A stretch of 64,000 bases of DNA from UBA1479 sp038109305. Lineage in GTDB: Bacteria; Pseudomonadota; Alphaproteobacteria; Rhodospirillales; Casp-alpha2. The stretch covers positions 1 to 64,000 of the forward strand of contig JAYNIR010000009.1 in assembly GCA_038109305.1 (NCBI GenBank), in the 5' to 3' direction. Every line of letters begins with the position of its first letter. Within the stretch, counting starts at the first letter, position 1. Under the pieces are notes generated by a model. That model worked only from the letters and a program-made list of their open reading frames with translations, searched no databases and was not told where the DNA came from. Positions 55,948 to 64,000 of the stretch are shown one piece after another. The translations under genes and the position numbers were made by a program.

Positions 55948-57132
55948 ATGGTGCATGAGCATACCGATACCGCGCTCCGGGGCCGCCCGGCGGGTCTGCT
56001 GATCGGCGTTTTGTGGGTCTGGATCTGGCTTTGCCATGCGGGCGGGGCGGCCGCCGCCGAGCGGGCTGCACCGGGCTGCAAGGCGCCGGACGCGGTCTGC
56101 GCGTCGTCCCGGCGGGTTTACCCCGTGTCGTCTTTCGCGCCGGTCGCCAGCGCCGTCCTGATCGAACCGGGCCTGCTGGTCACCAACCGCCACGTGGTCG
56201 CCGACCGGGACCATGCAGAAATCTTCACCGGCGACGGCCCGCCCATCAAGGCCGAGGTCGTGCCGACGGCCTATCCCGGTGATCTGATTTTGTTGCAGGC
56301 GCCGGCGCTTCGCGCCAGCGGCCCGGCGGCAGTCGTGCCGGCGGCGGAAGGCCAGCAGGTCTACACTATCGGCGCCGACATCGGCCGGGGCGCGGTGCGC
56401 GTTTATATTCCGGGATTGGTTGCCCGGACCCCGGCGGCGGACAACCCCTTGGCCCGCATCCATCATTCGGCGCGAATGCTGCCGTCCAATTCCGGCGGCG
56501 CGCTGGTCGACCGCGAAGGCACCCTGGTCGGCATCGTGGCGTCCGGCGGCGAAGGCCGGAACGAAGCCGTCCCCGCCGCCGAAATCGCCAAACTGAAATC
56601 GTTGTCCGGCGCGGCGCACAAGGCGGCGTCAAAAAAGCTCGGCCTTGCCTATAAATCCTGCATCGACCGGCTGGAAATGCTGCATTCGGACCCGCACAAA
56701 CGCCTGGACCCGAGCGGCGTCGAAGGCCTGTACCGAAGCTGCCTTGAGACCGGCAATCGGCAACTGTTCGACGACGCCGGCCGGATTTTGGGCCGACAGC
56801 GGTTTCTTGATCAAGCGGTCGACCTGTTCAACCGGTCCATCGACCAGGACCCCAACGGCATCAATACGCGCCTTTCGCTTGCCATCACCCTGCACGTCGC
56901 AGGCCGGTTTGAAGAGGAAATCCCTCACCTGCGAAATCTGATCGCGGTCATGCCGACAGACCCGCAGGTTCTCCGGTTCGCCATTCAGGCGGGCAAATGG
57001 AGCCGCAACGACGCCTTCGCGGAAAAAGCCTTCGCGTTGCTGGTCCAGCATCACCCGCAGTTGAAACCGGTCGCCGAAAAGTTCATGAACCAACCGCCGC
57101 CGCCGCGCCCCGGCGGCATGACGCCCAGATAA
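55948..57132 (+). CDS. Secreted trypsin-like serine protease with TPR-like C-terminal domain
   Basis: A signal-anchor (LIGVLWVWIWLCHAGGAAAA) precedes a trypsin-like domain with His (TNRHVV), Asp (PGDLILLQ) and Ser (SNSGGALV), so the triad is intact. The C-terminal 150 residues are helical, with repeats resembling TPR units (FLDQAVDLFNRSIDQDPNG, LSLAITLHVAGRFEEEIPHL). The 394-residue protein is probably periplasmic. It is divergent from mutS and shares its upstream region. The target is unknown. Confidence 0.85.
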   Translation: MVHEHTDTALRGRPAGLLIGVLWVWIWLCHAGGAAAAERAAPGCKAPDAVCASSRRVYPVSSFAPVASAVLIEPGLLVTNRHVVADRDHAEIFTGDGPPIKAEVVPTAYPGDLILLQAPALRASGPAAVVPAAEGQQVYTIGADIGRGAVRVYIPGLVARTPAADNPLARIHHSARMLPSNSGGALVDREGTLVGIVASGGEGRNEAVPAAEIAKLKSLSGAAHKAASKKLGLAYKSCIDRLEMLHSDPHKRLDPSGVEGLYRSCLETGNRQLFDDAGRILGRQRFLDQAVDLFNRSIDQDPNGINTRLSLAITLHVAGRFEEEIPHLRNLIAVMPTDPQVLRFAIQAGKWSRNDAFAEKAFALLVQHHPQLKPVAEKFMNQPPPPRPGGMTPR

Positions 57133-57225
57133 CGCAAATCCTGGGCAATCCGGCACGGATTGCGTCGACGCATTTGCGTGAAACCAAAGCGCAAATCCCG
57201 AGCGGTTCAGATCGGATGGCGCAAT

Positions 57226-58617
57226 CTATTTTTCGAAATCATCGGTCGGGTCGGGAATCCATCCGTAACGAACCCGCCGCCCGCCATCGGTGGCGCGCGC
57301 GCGTTTCACGACCGCGCGCTTGATTTCGGGCCCTTTCCAATCCAGATGCTTCGCCGCCAGCCGCGCCGCCAGCGCCGTCACCCGCGGCACGGCAAAACTC
57401 GACCCCGACGCCTTGCCGGCAGCGCCCCGATGATCGATCACCGGAATGTTTTCGCCGGGCGTCATAACGTCGACCGACGCAGCCCCCCAATTGGACCCGG
57501 GCGCCAGACGCCCCCATTCGTCCGACGACGTCACGCTAAGCACGTTCGCGAGCCCGAGTGCCGCAGGAAACACCGGCTCCCGGTCGAGATCGCGGCCGTC
57601 GTTGCCGGCGGAAACGATAAACAGCATGTCGGGCCGCGACTTGGCCGCCGTCTCGAACGCCTGCCAATCAGACCGGCTGTCCGAGCCCATGGCCATGTTG
57701 ACGATGACCACACCATGGTCGGCCGCATGGCTGACCAGATCGCCGAACCGCGCCATGTCGGGGCGTGGGTAACGGTAGGGGACAAGCGCGACATCCGGCG
57801 CTTCGCGCAGCAACACCGACGCCACCGCCGTTCCGTGATGCAGTGGAAAGAACGGCGAGCGCGCGGTATCGACATCGAACGGCCGCGTGTCCATATCCCA
57901 GAAATCGTATCCGATCAGATCGCCGGCTGCGTCCCTGGCAAGCCGCCCTTGAAAAGGCGCGAGAGTGTAATTGACGCCGGTGTCGACCACGGCGACCCGC
58001 GGCAGGGTCGGTTTTCCGCGGGCTGCCGCCGCCGGCGGGACCGGCGGATTCAACGGCTGTTCATCGGCAACCGACGTCAGGTCTGCGCTCAGGATCAGCA
58101 GCGTTTCCGCGCGTCCGTCCTTGTATACGATACGCCGTCCTTCGGTGATGCGGCACCCCGCGTCGGCGTTGGCCGACAGTTCGGGCCGCGCGCCCGACGG
58201 CGACGGCCGGCGCCATTCCACCGTCACCCGGCGAAGGCGCCCGCCCGGAAACAGTTTCGTCAGGACCCATTCCCCGCCGCCGGGCACAAGGACGCGATGA
58301 TAGGACCGACCGGGCCGCCCGCCAGCCTGATCGATCCGGGCGTCCAGCAGGCGGCTGCCGGGCAAGGCGGCGCGGACGGCGTCGACATCGGTCGGGTCGA
58401 TCCGGCAGGCGCTCTCCACCACCGCGCGGATGCCGGCGACGTCCACCGGGTCGCCGGGCGCGGCAAGCGCCGCAGGGCTCGTAAAGGCGATAGCCGCCAA
58501 TACGGGAAAAACTGTCAGGCGAAAGTCAGCTCGCGGCAAGCCGCTTGCAGGCCGAACGGGCCGCGGCCCTATGCCTGAGGGGGGGTTGGGAAAGTCTAAA
58601 AAATGGCGCACAATCAT
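57226..58617 (-). CDS. S8 family serine peptidase (subtilisin-like)
   Basis: The C-terminal half is a subtilase domain with Asp (VAVVDTGVNY), His (HHGTAVASVL), the oxyanion Asn (FIVSAGNDG) and Ser (SGSSFAVPRV). The last motif deviates from the usual GTSMAAP. A signal-like hydrophobic segment (LTVFPVLAAIAFTSPAALA) follows about 35 N-terminal residues, so a later start is possible. The N-terminal half may act as a prodomain. It is secreted and convergent with the trypsin-like gene. Confidence 0.85.
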   Translation of the reverse strand: MIVRHFLDFPNPPSGIGPRPVRPASGLPRADFRLTVFPVLAAIAFTSPAALAAPGDPVDVAGIRAVVESACRIDPTDVDAVRAALPGSRLLDARIDQAGGRPGRSYHRVLVPGGGEWVLTKLFPGGRLRRVTVEWRRPSPSGARPELSANADAGCRITEGRRIVYKDGRAETLLILSADLTSVADEQPLNPPVPPAAAARGKPTLPRVAVVDTGVNYTLAPFQGRLARDAAGDLIGYDFWDMDTRPFDVDTARSPFFPLHHGTAVASVLLREAPDVALVPYRYPRPDMARFGDLVSHAADHGVVIVNMAMGSDSRSDWQAFETAAKSRPDMLFIVSAGNDGRDLDREPVFPAALGLANVLSVTSSDEWGRLAPGSNWGAASVDVMTPGENIPVIDHRGAAGKASGSSFAVPRVTALAARLAAKHLDWKGPEIKRAVVKRARATDGGRRVRYGWIPDPTDDFEK

Positions 58618-58757
58618 TTGAATTCGGATTTAAAGCTTCGTTCATTCCACCGGTATTTTCGGGTGAACGGCGGAGTTCAGGACGAACACGGCGAAAGCCG
58701 CGCGGCGAGATGCGGCGGGCACAATATTGACGCGGATTTTGATTGGGGGCCAACAAA

Positions 58758-59759
58758 TTGGCGGCACCAAAAATCGTATATAAGACCTCGTTCGTACTGT
58801 ATTGCCGGGCGTCAGGCGGCGACTGGGTCGAAAAAGGCGAGTGGCAGGAAGCCCAGGAACAAGACGCCCTGGCGACCGCGCATGCGTCCGACGATGAAAG
58901 CCAATGGCAGACCGTGCGCCTGATTAACGTGCGCACCTACCCCGACGGCCGGGCGCCGCAGGAAACCATCGCCTGGATGACCGGCATTCCGAAAGGCGCC
59001 GAACGCAACGGCATGATCACCGAAGCGATCTTCGCCATTGGCACAAAAAAGAAAATGGCCGGGCCGTTCTGCGAGAAGTTCGAGGAAGATGAAAAGGATT
59101 CGAAATCGAAGTCGATGATCGACGCCGGCCGGTCGGCCATGCAGCAGTTCATCGACGGCGATGCGCAGGCGTTCGGCCAGTTGCGGTCGATCCTTGAGGC
59201 CTTTACCTCGAACAAGGCCGCCAAGGCGTCCGCTCAGGGGGTTGTGATCGTCATGTTCACCGATCTTGTCGGATCGACCAAAATGACCGAGGAACTGGGC
59301 GATCTCGGCGCGCAGCAGGTCGTGCGGACCCATAACGCCATCGTCCGCAACGCCTTGCCCGCCTATCACGGGCGCGAGGTCAAACACACTGGCGACGGCA
59401 TCATGGCGGTCTATTACAATGCGGCCAACGCGGTCGCGTCGACCATGGTGATGCAGCAAGAATTCGCCAAAAAGAATTCGATCCCCAGCAATCCGCCGGT
59501 TCGTGTCCGCATCGGGCTTAATGCCGGACAGGCGGTAGAGGAAGAAAACGATTATTTCGGAACGACGGTGCAGTTATCGGCCCGCGTTTGCGACAAAGCC
59601 AACGCCGATCAGATTTTCGTCACCCAATCGGCGCGGGATCTGTCGACCGGCCATTCCATCCAGTTCAAACCGGCCGGGGATTTCGCGATGAAGGGCATTT
59701 TCCAGCCGGTACCGGTGTTCGAAGTCGCCTGGAACGCCCAGATGCAGGCGGCCGGCTGA
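58758..59759 (+). CDS. Soluble class III adenylate/guanylate cyclase
   Basis: The C-terminal cyclase domain has both metal aspartates (MFTDLVGSTKM and KHTGDGIMAVY) and the GLNAGQAVEEENDYFGTTV segment. The N-terminal 140 residues, with charged and short strand elements, are of unknown function. No ATG lies near the conserved start, so TTG 58758 (LAAPKIVYK) with GGGGG upstream is preferred, with TTG 58743 as alternative. The product is likely cAMP. The DUF3500 gene follows six bases after the stop. Confidence 0.85.
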   Translation: MAAPKIVYKTSFVLYCRASGGDWVEKGEWQEAQEQDALATAHASDDESQWQTVRLINVRTYPDGRAPQETIAWMTGIPKGAERNGMITEAIFAIGTKKKMAGPFCEKFEEDEKDSKSKSMIDAGRSAMQQFIDGDAQAFGQLRSILEAFTSNKAAKASAQGVVIVMFTDLVGSTKMTEELGDLGAQQVVRTHNAIVRNALPAYHGREVKHTGDGIMAVYYNAANAVASTMVMQQEFAKKNSIPSNPPVRVRIGLNAGQAVEEENDYFGTTVQLSARVCDKANADQIFVTQSARDLSTGHSIQFKPAGDFAMKGIFQPVPVFEVAWNAQMQAAG

Positions 59760-59765
59760 CGTCCC

Positions 59766-60461
59766 ATGGCACGTCCCACAAAACAGGCCGCCACCGCCGC
59801 CGCCGTAATCCTTGCCGGATTGATTTCCGCCGCCGGTCCGGCGTTGTCGGAAACCCCGATGGACGCCGCCAAGCGGTTTGCCCAAACCTTGTCGGCGGGT
59901 GAGCAATCGGCGCTGCAACCGTTTCAATCGGCCGACCGCGCAGCGGTCCGGCTGACGCCCGGACGGCGGAGCGGCCTGCCGCTCCGGGACATGGACACCG
60001 ATACCCGCGCCGCGGCCTTCGGCCTGTTGCAAACGCTGTTAAGCCCGCGCGGCATGGCGCTGGTTGAAGCCGTTCGGGTCCGCGAATCCCGGCTCGCCGA
60101 AATCGAGGGCGACGCCAATTACCGGGACAAGGACGGCTACACCATGGCCCTGTTCGGCCAACCGGGGCCGGGCGACTGGGGCGTGCGCTTCGAAGGGCAT
60201 CATCTGTCGATCAACTTGGCAATGAAGGGCGGGCAGCCGGTTTCCGTTCTGCCGTTCCTTATCGGCGCCAATCCGCCGCAAGGCCCCCAAGGGGATATCC
60301 TTTTGCCGTTTATCCGCGGCGCCGCCGACCCGCGGGTGTTCCGGGCCGATCTTGCATCGGCGTTTCAGCCCGGCGCGCCCGTGCCCGCACCCGGCGGGAT
60401 GGAGATCGACCTTGTCGATTCCGGATTGGGCCATCCGCACCTGTCGGTCGCGCCGCGCTGA
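59766..60461 (+). CDS. DUF3500 domain secreted protein
   Basis: A signal peptide (ATAAAVILAGLISAAGPALS) leads to a 231-residue protein with the DUF3500 pattern: RRSGLPLRDM, YTMALFGQPGPGDW, FEGHHLSINLAM and IGANPPQGPQGD. The function of the family is unknown. It lies directly behind the cyclase gene and may be co-transcribed, though a functional link is speculative. Confidence 0.8.
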   Translation: MARPTKQAATAAAVILAGLISAAGPALSETPMDAAKRFAQTLSAGEQSALQPFQSADRAAVRLTPGRRSGLPLRDMDTDTRAAAFGLLQTLLSPRGMALVEAVRVRESRLAEIEGDANYRDKDGYTMALFGQPGPGDWGVRFEGHHLSINLAMKGGQPVSVLPFLIGANPPQGPQGDILLPFIRGAADPRVFRADLASAFQPGAPVPAPGGMEIDLVDSGLGHPHLSVAPR

Positions 60462-60478
60462 CCGGGTCCGGCGGCGCC

Positions 60479-60925
60479 TTAAGCCGCCGCCCGCCGATGA
60501 CGCAGGCGCAGGATCGGTTCCGGCCCCCGCCAGGACGGCTGATACGCATGTCGGAATTCACCGATAATGCCCCGCCAATCACGCGCCAATCGTTCCGCCG
60601 TCAGCGCGTCATCAATGGCGAAACTGTCGAACCCCGCGCGGTGCATGGCGCGCAACTGGTCCCGCAGAATGTCGCCCTCGGCACGCAGGTCTCCCCGGAA
60701 ACCCATCCGCCGCAGGAGGCGCGCCTGCGAATAGGCGCGGCCGTCGGAAAATCTCGGAAAGGTCAGCACGATCAGATCGAGATGTTCCAGATCGCCCGCC
60801 AAATCCGACATCGATGCAGCGTTATCCAACGCCACGCCGACGCAGGGCCGATCAGCGCCTCGCGGCAGGCCAGCCAGCGGTCGAGACTGACGATCACAGC
60901 GCCATTTGCGGGCACGGTTTTATTG
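60479..60925 (-). pseudogene. DUF934 (sulfite-reduction-associated) protein, truncated and frameshifted
   Basis: The downstream frame reads ALDNAASMSDLAGDLEHLDL, then TFPRFSDGRAYSQARLLR and GDILRDQLRAM, diagnostic of DUF934. This protein usually accompanies the sulfite reductase gene cysI. An earlier segment (GAVIVSLDRWLACREALIGP) lies in another frame, so one base is missing near 60845. The first 25-40 residues are replaced by A+T-rich sequence. No cysI or cysH lies adjacent, so this is a cut-off remnant of a sulfate-assimilation operon. Confidence 0.75.
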
Positions 60926-61020
60926 TAATTAACATAGTAAAAATGTGAAGATAATTGAAAATACATTCAATATGTTTATATATATAATTATACAAAAAAA
61001 TATGTTAATTTTACCAAACA
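60916..61020. other. A+T-rich patch (about 84% A+T)
   Basis: By hand count, 17 of 105 bases are G or C, in an otherwise strongly G+C-rich window. It abuts the truncated 5' end of the DUF934 remnant. From here to the GGT stop near 61178 I see no supported gene. No inverted-repeat ends or transposase were recognised. Confidence 0.7.
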
Positions 61021-61177
61021 TGATCGCCCGAAGGGTTGAGACCTGGATCATTGATTTGATAACCGACGGGAAATCAGGCGTGGCTGAGGCCGTTAAACCG
61101 CCAAAACGGTGCCGTCGTAGCCATCAGGCCACCGGGCCGTTCGCAGATAACCGGGGCGCGAATTATTAGGGGCGCTG

Positions 61178-62803
61178 TCAGACGGCAAGGGCCATACCGT
61201 CGCGCCCCGGATCGGCGCCGCCGTCTGGCGCTCCGTCCTTGATTCGAATCGCGTGCACGCCGGCGAAGTGGAAATTGATCGGGTAGCGCCGGATCTGATA
61301 GCCGCGGCGGTGCAATTCCGCCTCGACCGCGAGAGGCACGCGGTTGACGATTTCGATGATGTCGCTGGTCGCCGAAAACCTTGGGGCGGAGACCGCCTGT
61401 TGCGCGTCCATGCCGAAATCCACATGGTTTAAAATCCCCTGCAACACGCCCATGGCGATGTAGGTGCCACCCGGCGCGCCAACGATAAACCGCGGCCCCG
61501 CGTCGTCGAACACCATGCAGGGTGCCATCGAGGTGAACCGCGCCTTGCCCGGCGCGAGCGAGCCGGTGCGGCCCGGCCTGGGATCGAACACGCCCATGCA
61601 GCCGTTATAGATAAAGCCGAGCCCTGCCGTGGTGACGCCGGACGGCATGCCCAACGAATGGGTCAGGCTGACACAGTTGCCGGCGCGGTCGACGGTGCAG
61701 AGGTGCGTCGTGTCCTTCGATTCATTTTGCGGGCTGGCGTCCTTACGGCCGAGCCGGGGGACATGCTTTTTTTCGCCGGCCTTGATGCGGGCCGCGCAGT
61801 CGGCGGCATAGCCCTTGTCCAGCAGCTTCGCCACCGGCACGTCGACAAAGCGCGGATCGCCCACATGGGTGTCCTTGTCGACGGTCGCGATCTTCATGGC
61901 CTCGGCCACCGTCGCGATGTAGTCGGGCGAATTGTGGCCCATGGCGGCCAGGTCGAAGTTTTCCAGGATGTTCAGCATCTGCAACACCATGATTCCGCCG
62001 CCCGGCGGCGGGTTGGCGGCGACGCGAAGCCCCCGGTATTCGCCCCACAGAACGTCCGTTTCCTCCGGCCCGCAGGCCGCCAGGTCGGTCTTGGAAATCA
62101 GTCCGCCTTTTGCCGCCATGTCATGGGCGATGCGGTCTGCCGTTTCGCCCAGATAAAATTCATCGGCGCCGTTTTCGGCGATCCGCGTGAGCGTCGACGC
62201 CATGTCCGGGTTCTTGATGATTTCGCCCGGCACTTTCAGCGACCCGTCGGCGTTCAGATAGATCGCCGCCGTCGCGGGAGAGCCCTGCAGGTATTCGATG
62301 TGCTGCACCCGGCCCGCCGGCTCCACCTGGGTCCAGAATCGGTGCATGTGCGGGCGGATCATGTATCCGTCACGGACCAGCGCGATCGCGGGCGCCAGCA
62401 CGTCCTTAAGCGCCATGGTGCCGAACCGGTCGAGCGCGGCGGTAAGCCCGCGTAGCGTTTCCGGTGTCGCGATGGCGCCGTAGCCGACTTCATTGACCCG
62501 GCCTTTCAGGATAAAGCCGAAGCCGTCTTCCGTTTCAGCCTCTAATAGACCGAGCCACATGTCGTCGGTGACGGCGCCGGGAGCGCGGGCATGAAAATCG
62601 AGGCACAGGTGGCGGCCCATCGCCGGCAGATAAAGATTCATGGACCCGAATCCGGCGATCCCGCACATGAAGGGATCAACCGCCGTCTGCGCGAAGGCGG
62701 TGGCGATGGCAGCGTCAACCGCGTTGCCGCCGGCGGCGAGAATGTCTCTACCGATTTCAACGGGCTCCGGTTGAGCCGCAACGACCATGCCGGTCGATGT
62801 CAT
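61178..62803 (-). CDS. ggt: Gamma-glutamyltransferase family protein
   Basis: This N-terminal nucleophile hydrolase has 541 residues. The autoprocessing Thr lies in SKDTTHLCTVDRAGN, and the N-terminal part has AAGGNAVDAAIATAFAQTA. The large-subunit region PPPGGGIMVLQMLNILE is typical. It hydrolyses or transfers gamma-glutamyl groups. No signal peptide is apparent, which is unusual for GGT and suggests a cytoplasmic amide hydrolase of the same family. It lies 83 bases from the upstream class II aldolase gene on the same strand. Confidence 0.9.
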   Translation of the reverse strand: MTSTGMVVAAQPEPVEIGRDILAAGGNAVDAAIATAFAQTAVDPFMCGIAGFGSMNLYLPAMGRHLCLDFHARAPGAVTDDMWLGLLEAETEDGFGFILKGRVNEVGYGAIATPETLRGLTAALDRFGTMALKDVLAPAIALVRDGYMIRPHMHRFWTQVEPAGRVQHIEYLQGSPATAAIYLNADGSLKVPGEIIKNPDMASTLTRIAENGADEFYLGETADRIAHDMAAKGGLISKTDLAACGPEETDVLWGEYRGLRVAANPPPGGGIMVLQMLNILENFDLAAMGHNSPDYIATVAEAMKIATVDKDTHVGDPRFVDVPVAKLLDKGYAADCAARIKAGEKKHVPRLGRKDASPQNESKDTTHLCTVDRAGNCVSLTHSLGMPSGVTTAGLGFIYNGCMGVFDPRPGRTGSLAPGKARFTSMAPCMVFDDAGPRFIVGAPGGTYIAMGVLQGILNHVDFGMDAQQAVSAPRFSATSDIIEIVNRVPLAVEAELHRRGYQIRRYPINFHFAGVHAIRIKDGAPDGGADPGRDGMALAV

Positions 62804-62886
62804 GGGCGATGTTCCTTCAGTTCCGGGGGACGAAACAGGCGTCGAGGTCCGGCGGCTTTGGGGCGGGCGCCATCGTGGCCGGCGGT

Positions 62887-63663
62887 CTAGTGTTTATAAT
62901 CCGGTTCTTCCTGATCCAGCATTCGCATATACGCTTCGAACGTCGGCCCGCCCTTGGGCGTGCCGTCGCCGTCGAATTGATCGGCCGCGTGATCGCAGAC
63001 GTCTCTCGGCGGGATGATCAATTCGACCCCCGCCGACTGTGCCATCAACTGCAATTCACACGCATCCTGCAAATACCGGTGATGATGAAACGCCTCTGCG
63101 ATCGTCCGCCCCGTGGTCAGCAGGCCGTGGTTGCGGAGGATCATGGAATGATGATTGCCCAGGTCGCGGACCAGCCGTTCGCGTTCGTCAAGTTCGGTCG
63201 AAACGCCTTCGTAGTCGTGATAAGCGAGCCGATTATAAAACTGCATGGATTTTTGATTGAGCGGCAAAAGTCCATCTTTTTGCGCCGATACCGCCATCCC
63301 CGCCATGGTGTGCGTGTGGATCACGCACATGGCGTCGCCGCGCGACATGTGCACCGCCGAATGAATGACGAAGCCCGCGCGAATCACGTCATAGGGGCTG
63401 CCGTCCAGGACGTTGCCGTCGACGTCGATCTTGACCAGGTTCGACGCGCAGACCTGCGAAAACAGATGGCCGTAGGGATTGATCAGAAAATGATGATCGC
63501 GCCCCGGCAGCCGCACGGACGAATGGGTATAGATCCCGTCGGTCCATCCGAACCGGTTGATCAACCGGTAAACGGCGGCAAGCTCACAGCGGAGCTGCCA
63601 TTCCTCGGCGGAAACTTTTTCCCGAAGGCTCGGGACTTCCCCAAATTGAACGACGTTGGACAT
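62887..63663 (-). CDS. Class II aldolase/adducin family protein
   Basis: The 258-residue protein shows the family metal site (HTHT in MCVIHTHTMAGMAV), the GWTDGIYTHSSVRLPG start of the fold and the LRNHGLLTTG motif with another His. Members cleave or epimerise phosphosugars or related aldols with a divalent metal. The longer C-terminal tail resembles hydroxy-acid or adducin-like members. It lies upstream of the GGT gene on the same strand. Substrate is unknown. Confidence 0.88.
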   Translation of the reverse strand: MSNVVQFGEVPSLREKVSAEEWQLRCELAAVYRLINRFGWTDGIYTHSSVRLPGRDHHFLINPYGHLFSQVCASNLVKIDVDGNVLDGSPYDVIRAGFVIHSAVHMSRGDAMCVIHTHTMAGMAVSAQKDGLLPLNQKSMQFYNRLAYHDYEGVSTELDERERLVRDLGNHHSMILRNHGLLTTGRTIAEAFHHHRYLQDACELQLMAQSAGVELIIPPRDVCDHAADQFDGDGTPKGGPTFEAYMRMLDQEEPDYKH

Positions 63664-63763
63664 GCGCTCCTCCCCCGGCCATCCGGCATTGCCGCCGGTT
63701 CCGCCGGTTGTTGTCCCGGCAGATTAAGCGATCAGGGGGGAGAAAAAAAACGAAAAGCGCCGA

Positions 63764-64000
63764 TCAGTCGGCCGCGTCGGTTTCCTGCCGGCCGGCATCA
63801 CCGTCCGCCCGGGCCTTTGGCCGCCTGCCGCGGCCTTGCCGCTTGGGCTGCTCGCCGGCGCTTTTTTCGTCGACCGACTGGGTGATGAAGCCGGGCAGTT
63901 CCCGGGCGTCCGCCGCATCGTCGCCTTCTTCGGCGCCACCATCGGCGCCGTCGTCCGCGCGGGGCTGATCCGCCTGCGCTTCCCAGACGTCATCGGCGAC
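63764..64000 (-). CDS. C-terminal end of an unidentified protein, cut by window edge
   Basis: An open frame enters from the right edge and ends at TGA 63764-63766. It reads an acidic, Ala/Asp/Gly-rich stretch, then ELPGFITQSVDEKSAG and a basic tail (QPKRQGRGRRPKARADG). This composition is that of a disordered C-terminal tail, as in large RNA-binding proteins. No start is in the window, and the family cannot be assigned. Confidence 0.45.
   Translation of the reverse strand, partial: VADDVWEAQADQPRADDGADGGAEEGDDAADARELPGFITQSVDEKSAGEQPKRQGRGRRPKARADGDAGRQETDAAD

Overview
The window is high-GC, densely coded DNA with the gene repertoire of a heterotrophic, probably aerobic alphaproteobacterium. 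A Rhodospirillales-like marine or soil lineage is my best guess from protein flavour only: queA-tgt-queF, ClpB, a TAT-exported aldo/keto reductase, IclR and CaiB families, and several metallo-hydrolases. I recognise no rRNA, tRNA, CRISPR array or insertion sequence.

Layout. 1-12 kb: a region with DnaA-box-like motifs, an M23 peptidase, an alpha/beta hydrolase, a methyltransferase behind clpB, a MOSC protein, a CocE-type hydrolase, an HtrA-like protein whose catalytic triad is gone, AlkB, and a broken BLUF photoreceptor gene. 12-25 kb: one long minus-strand operon for peptide or amide uptake and hydrolysis, reading solute-binding protein, two permeases, two ATPases, two M20 peptidases, two amidases, one M81 hydrolase. 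25-32 kb: a CoA-transferase, a fusion of a PCu(A)C copper chaperone with a Cu/Zn superoxide dismutase, a broken EamA transporter, an oxidoreductase, a PiT phosphate transporter preceded by a Pho-box-like repeat, and a NUDIX hydrolase. 32-38 kb: queuosine genes queA-tgt-queF, a 5'-truncated katG, a pair of paralogous small proteins, and two tandem QueD-family proteins that have each lost key zinc or catalytic residues. 38-48 kb: a DksA-like protein, an aquaporin, GMC, MmgE/PrpD and SDR enzymes, a broken membrane-bound cyclase, an aldo/keto reductase, a nitroreductase and an MscS channel. 56-64 kb: two secreted serine peptidases, a class III cyclase, a DUF3500 protein, a truncated DUF934 gene beside an AT-rich patch, a gamma-glutamyltransferase and a class II aldolase.

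The most interesting locus is 47.9-55.9 kb. It is a minus-strand cluster in the order mutS-mutL-mutE (a glutamate-mutase-like coenzyme B12 enzyme and its reactivase), an IclR regulator, a CoA-acylating aldehyde dehydrogenase and a two-subunit ADP-forming acyl-CoA ligase. The mutase aligns without gaps to clostridial glutamate mutase and keeps the adenosyl contacts, but two residues that hold glutamate (Arg149 and Glu171) are both leucine. The ligase also departs from succinyl-CoA synthetase at functional positions. A matching operator-like palindrome lies upstream of mutS and upstream of the iclR gene. Together this suggests an IclR-controlled, B12-dependent pathway for a substrate other than glutamate.

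A second theme is gene decay. About eight loci are recognisable genes broken by one to four in-frame stops, single-base deletions or truncation, while their neighbours are intact. This suggests recent pseudogenisation, although sequencing error cannot be excluded from the sequence alone.
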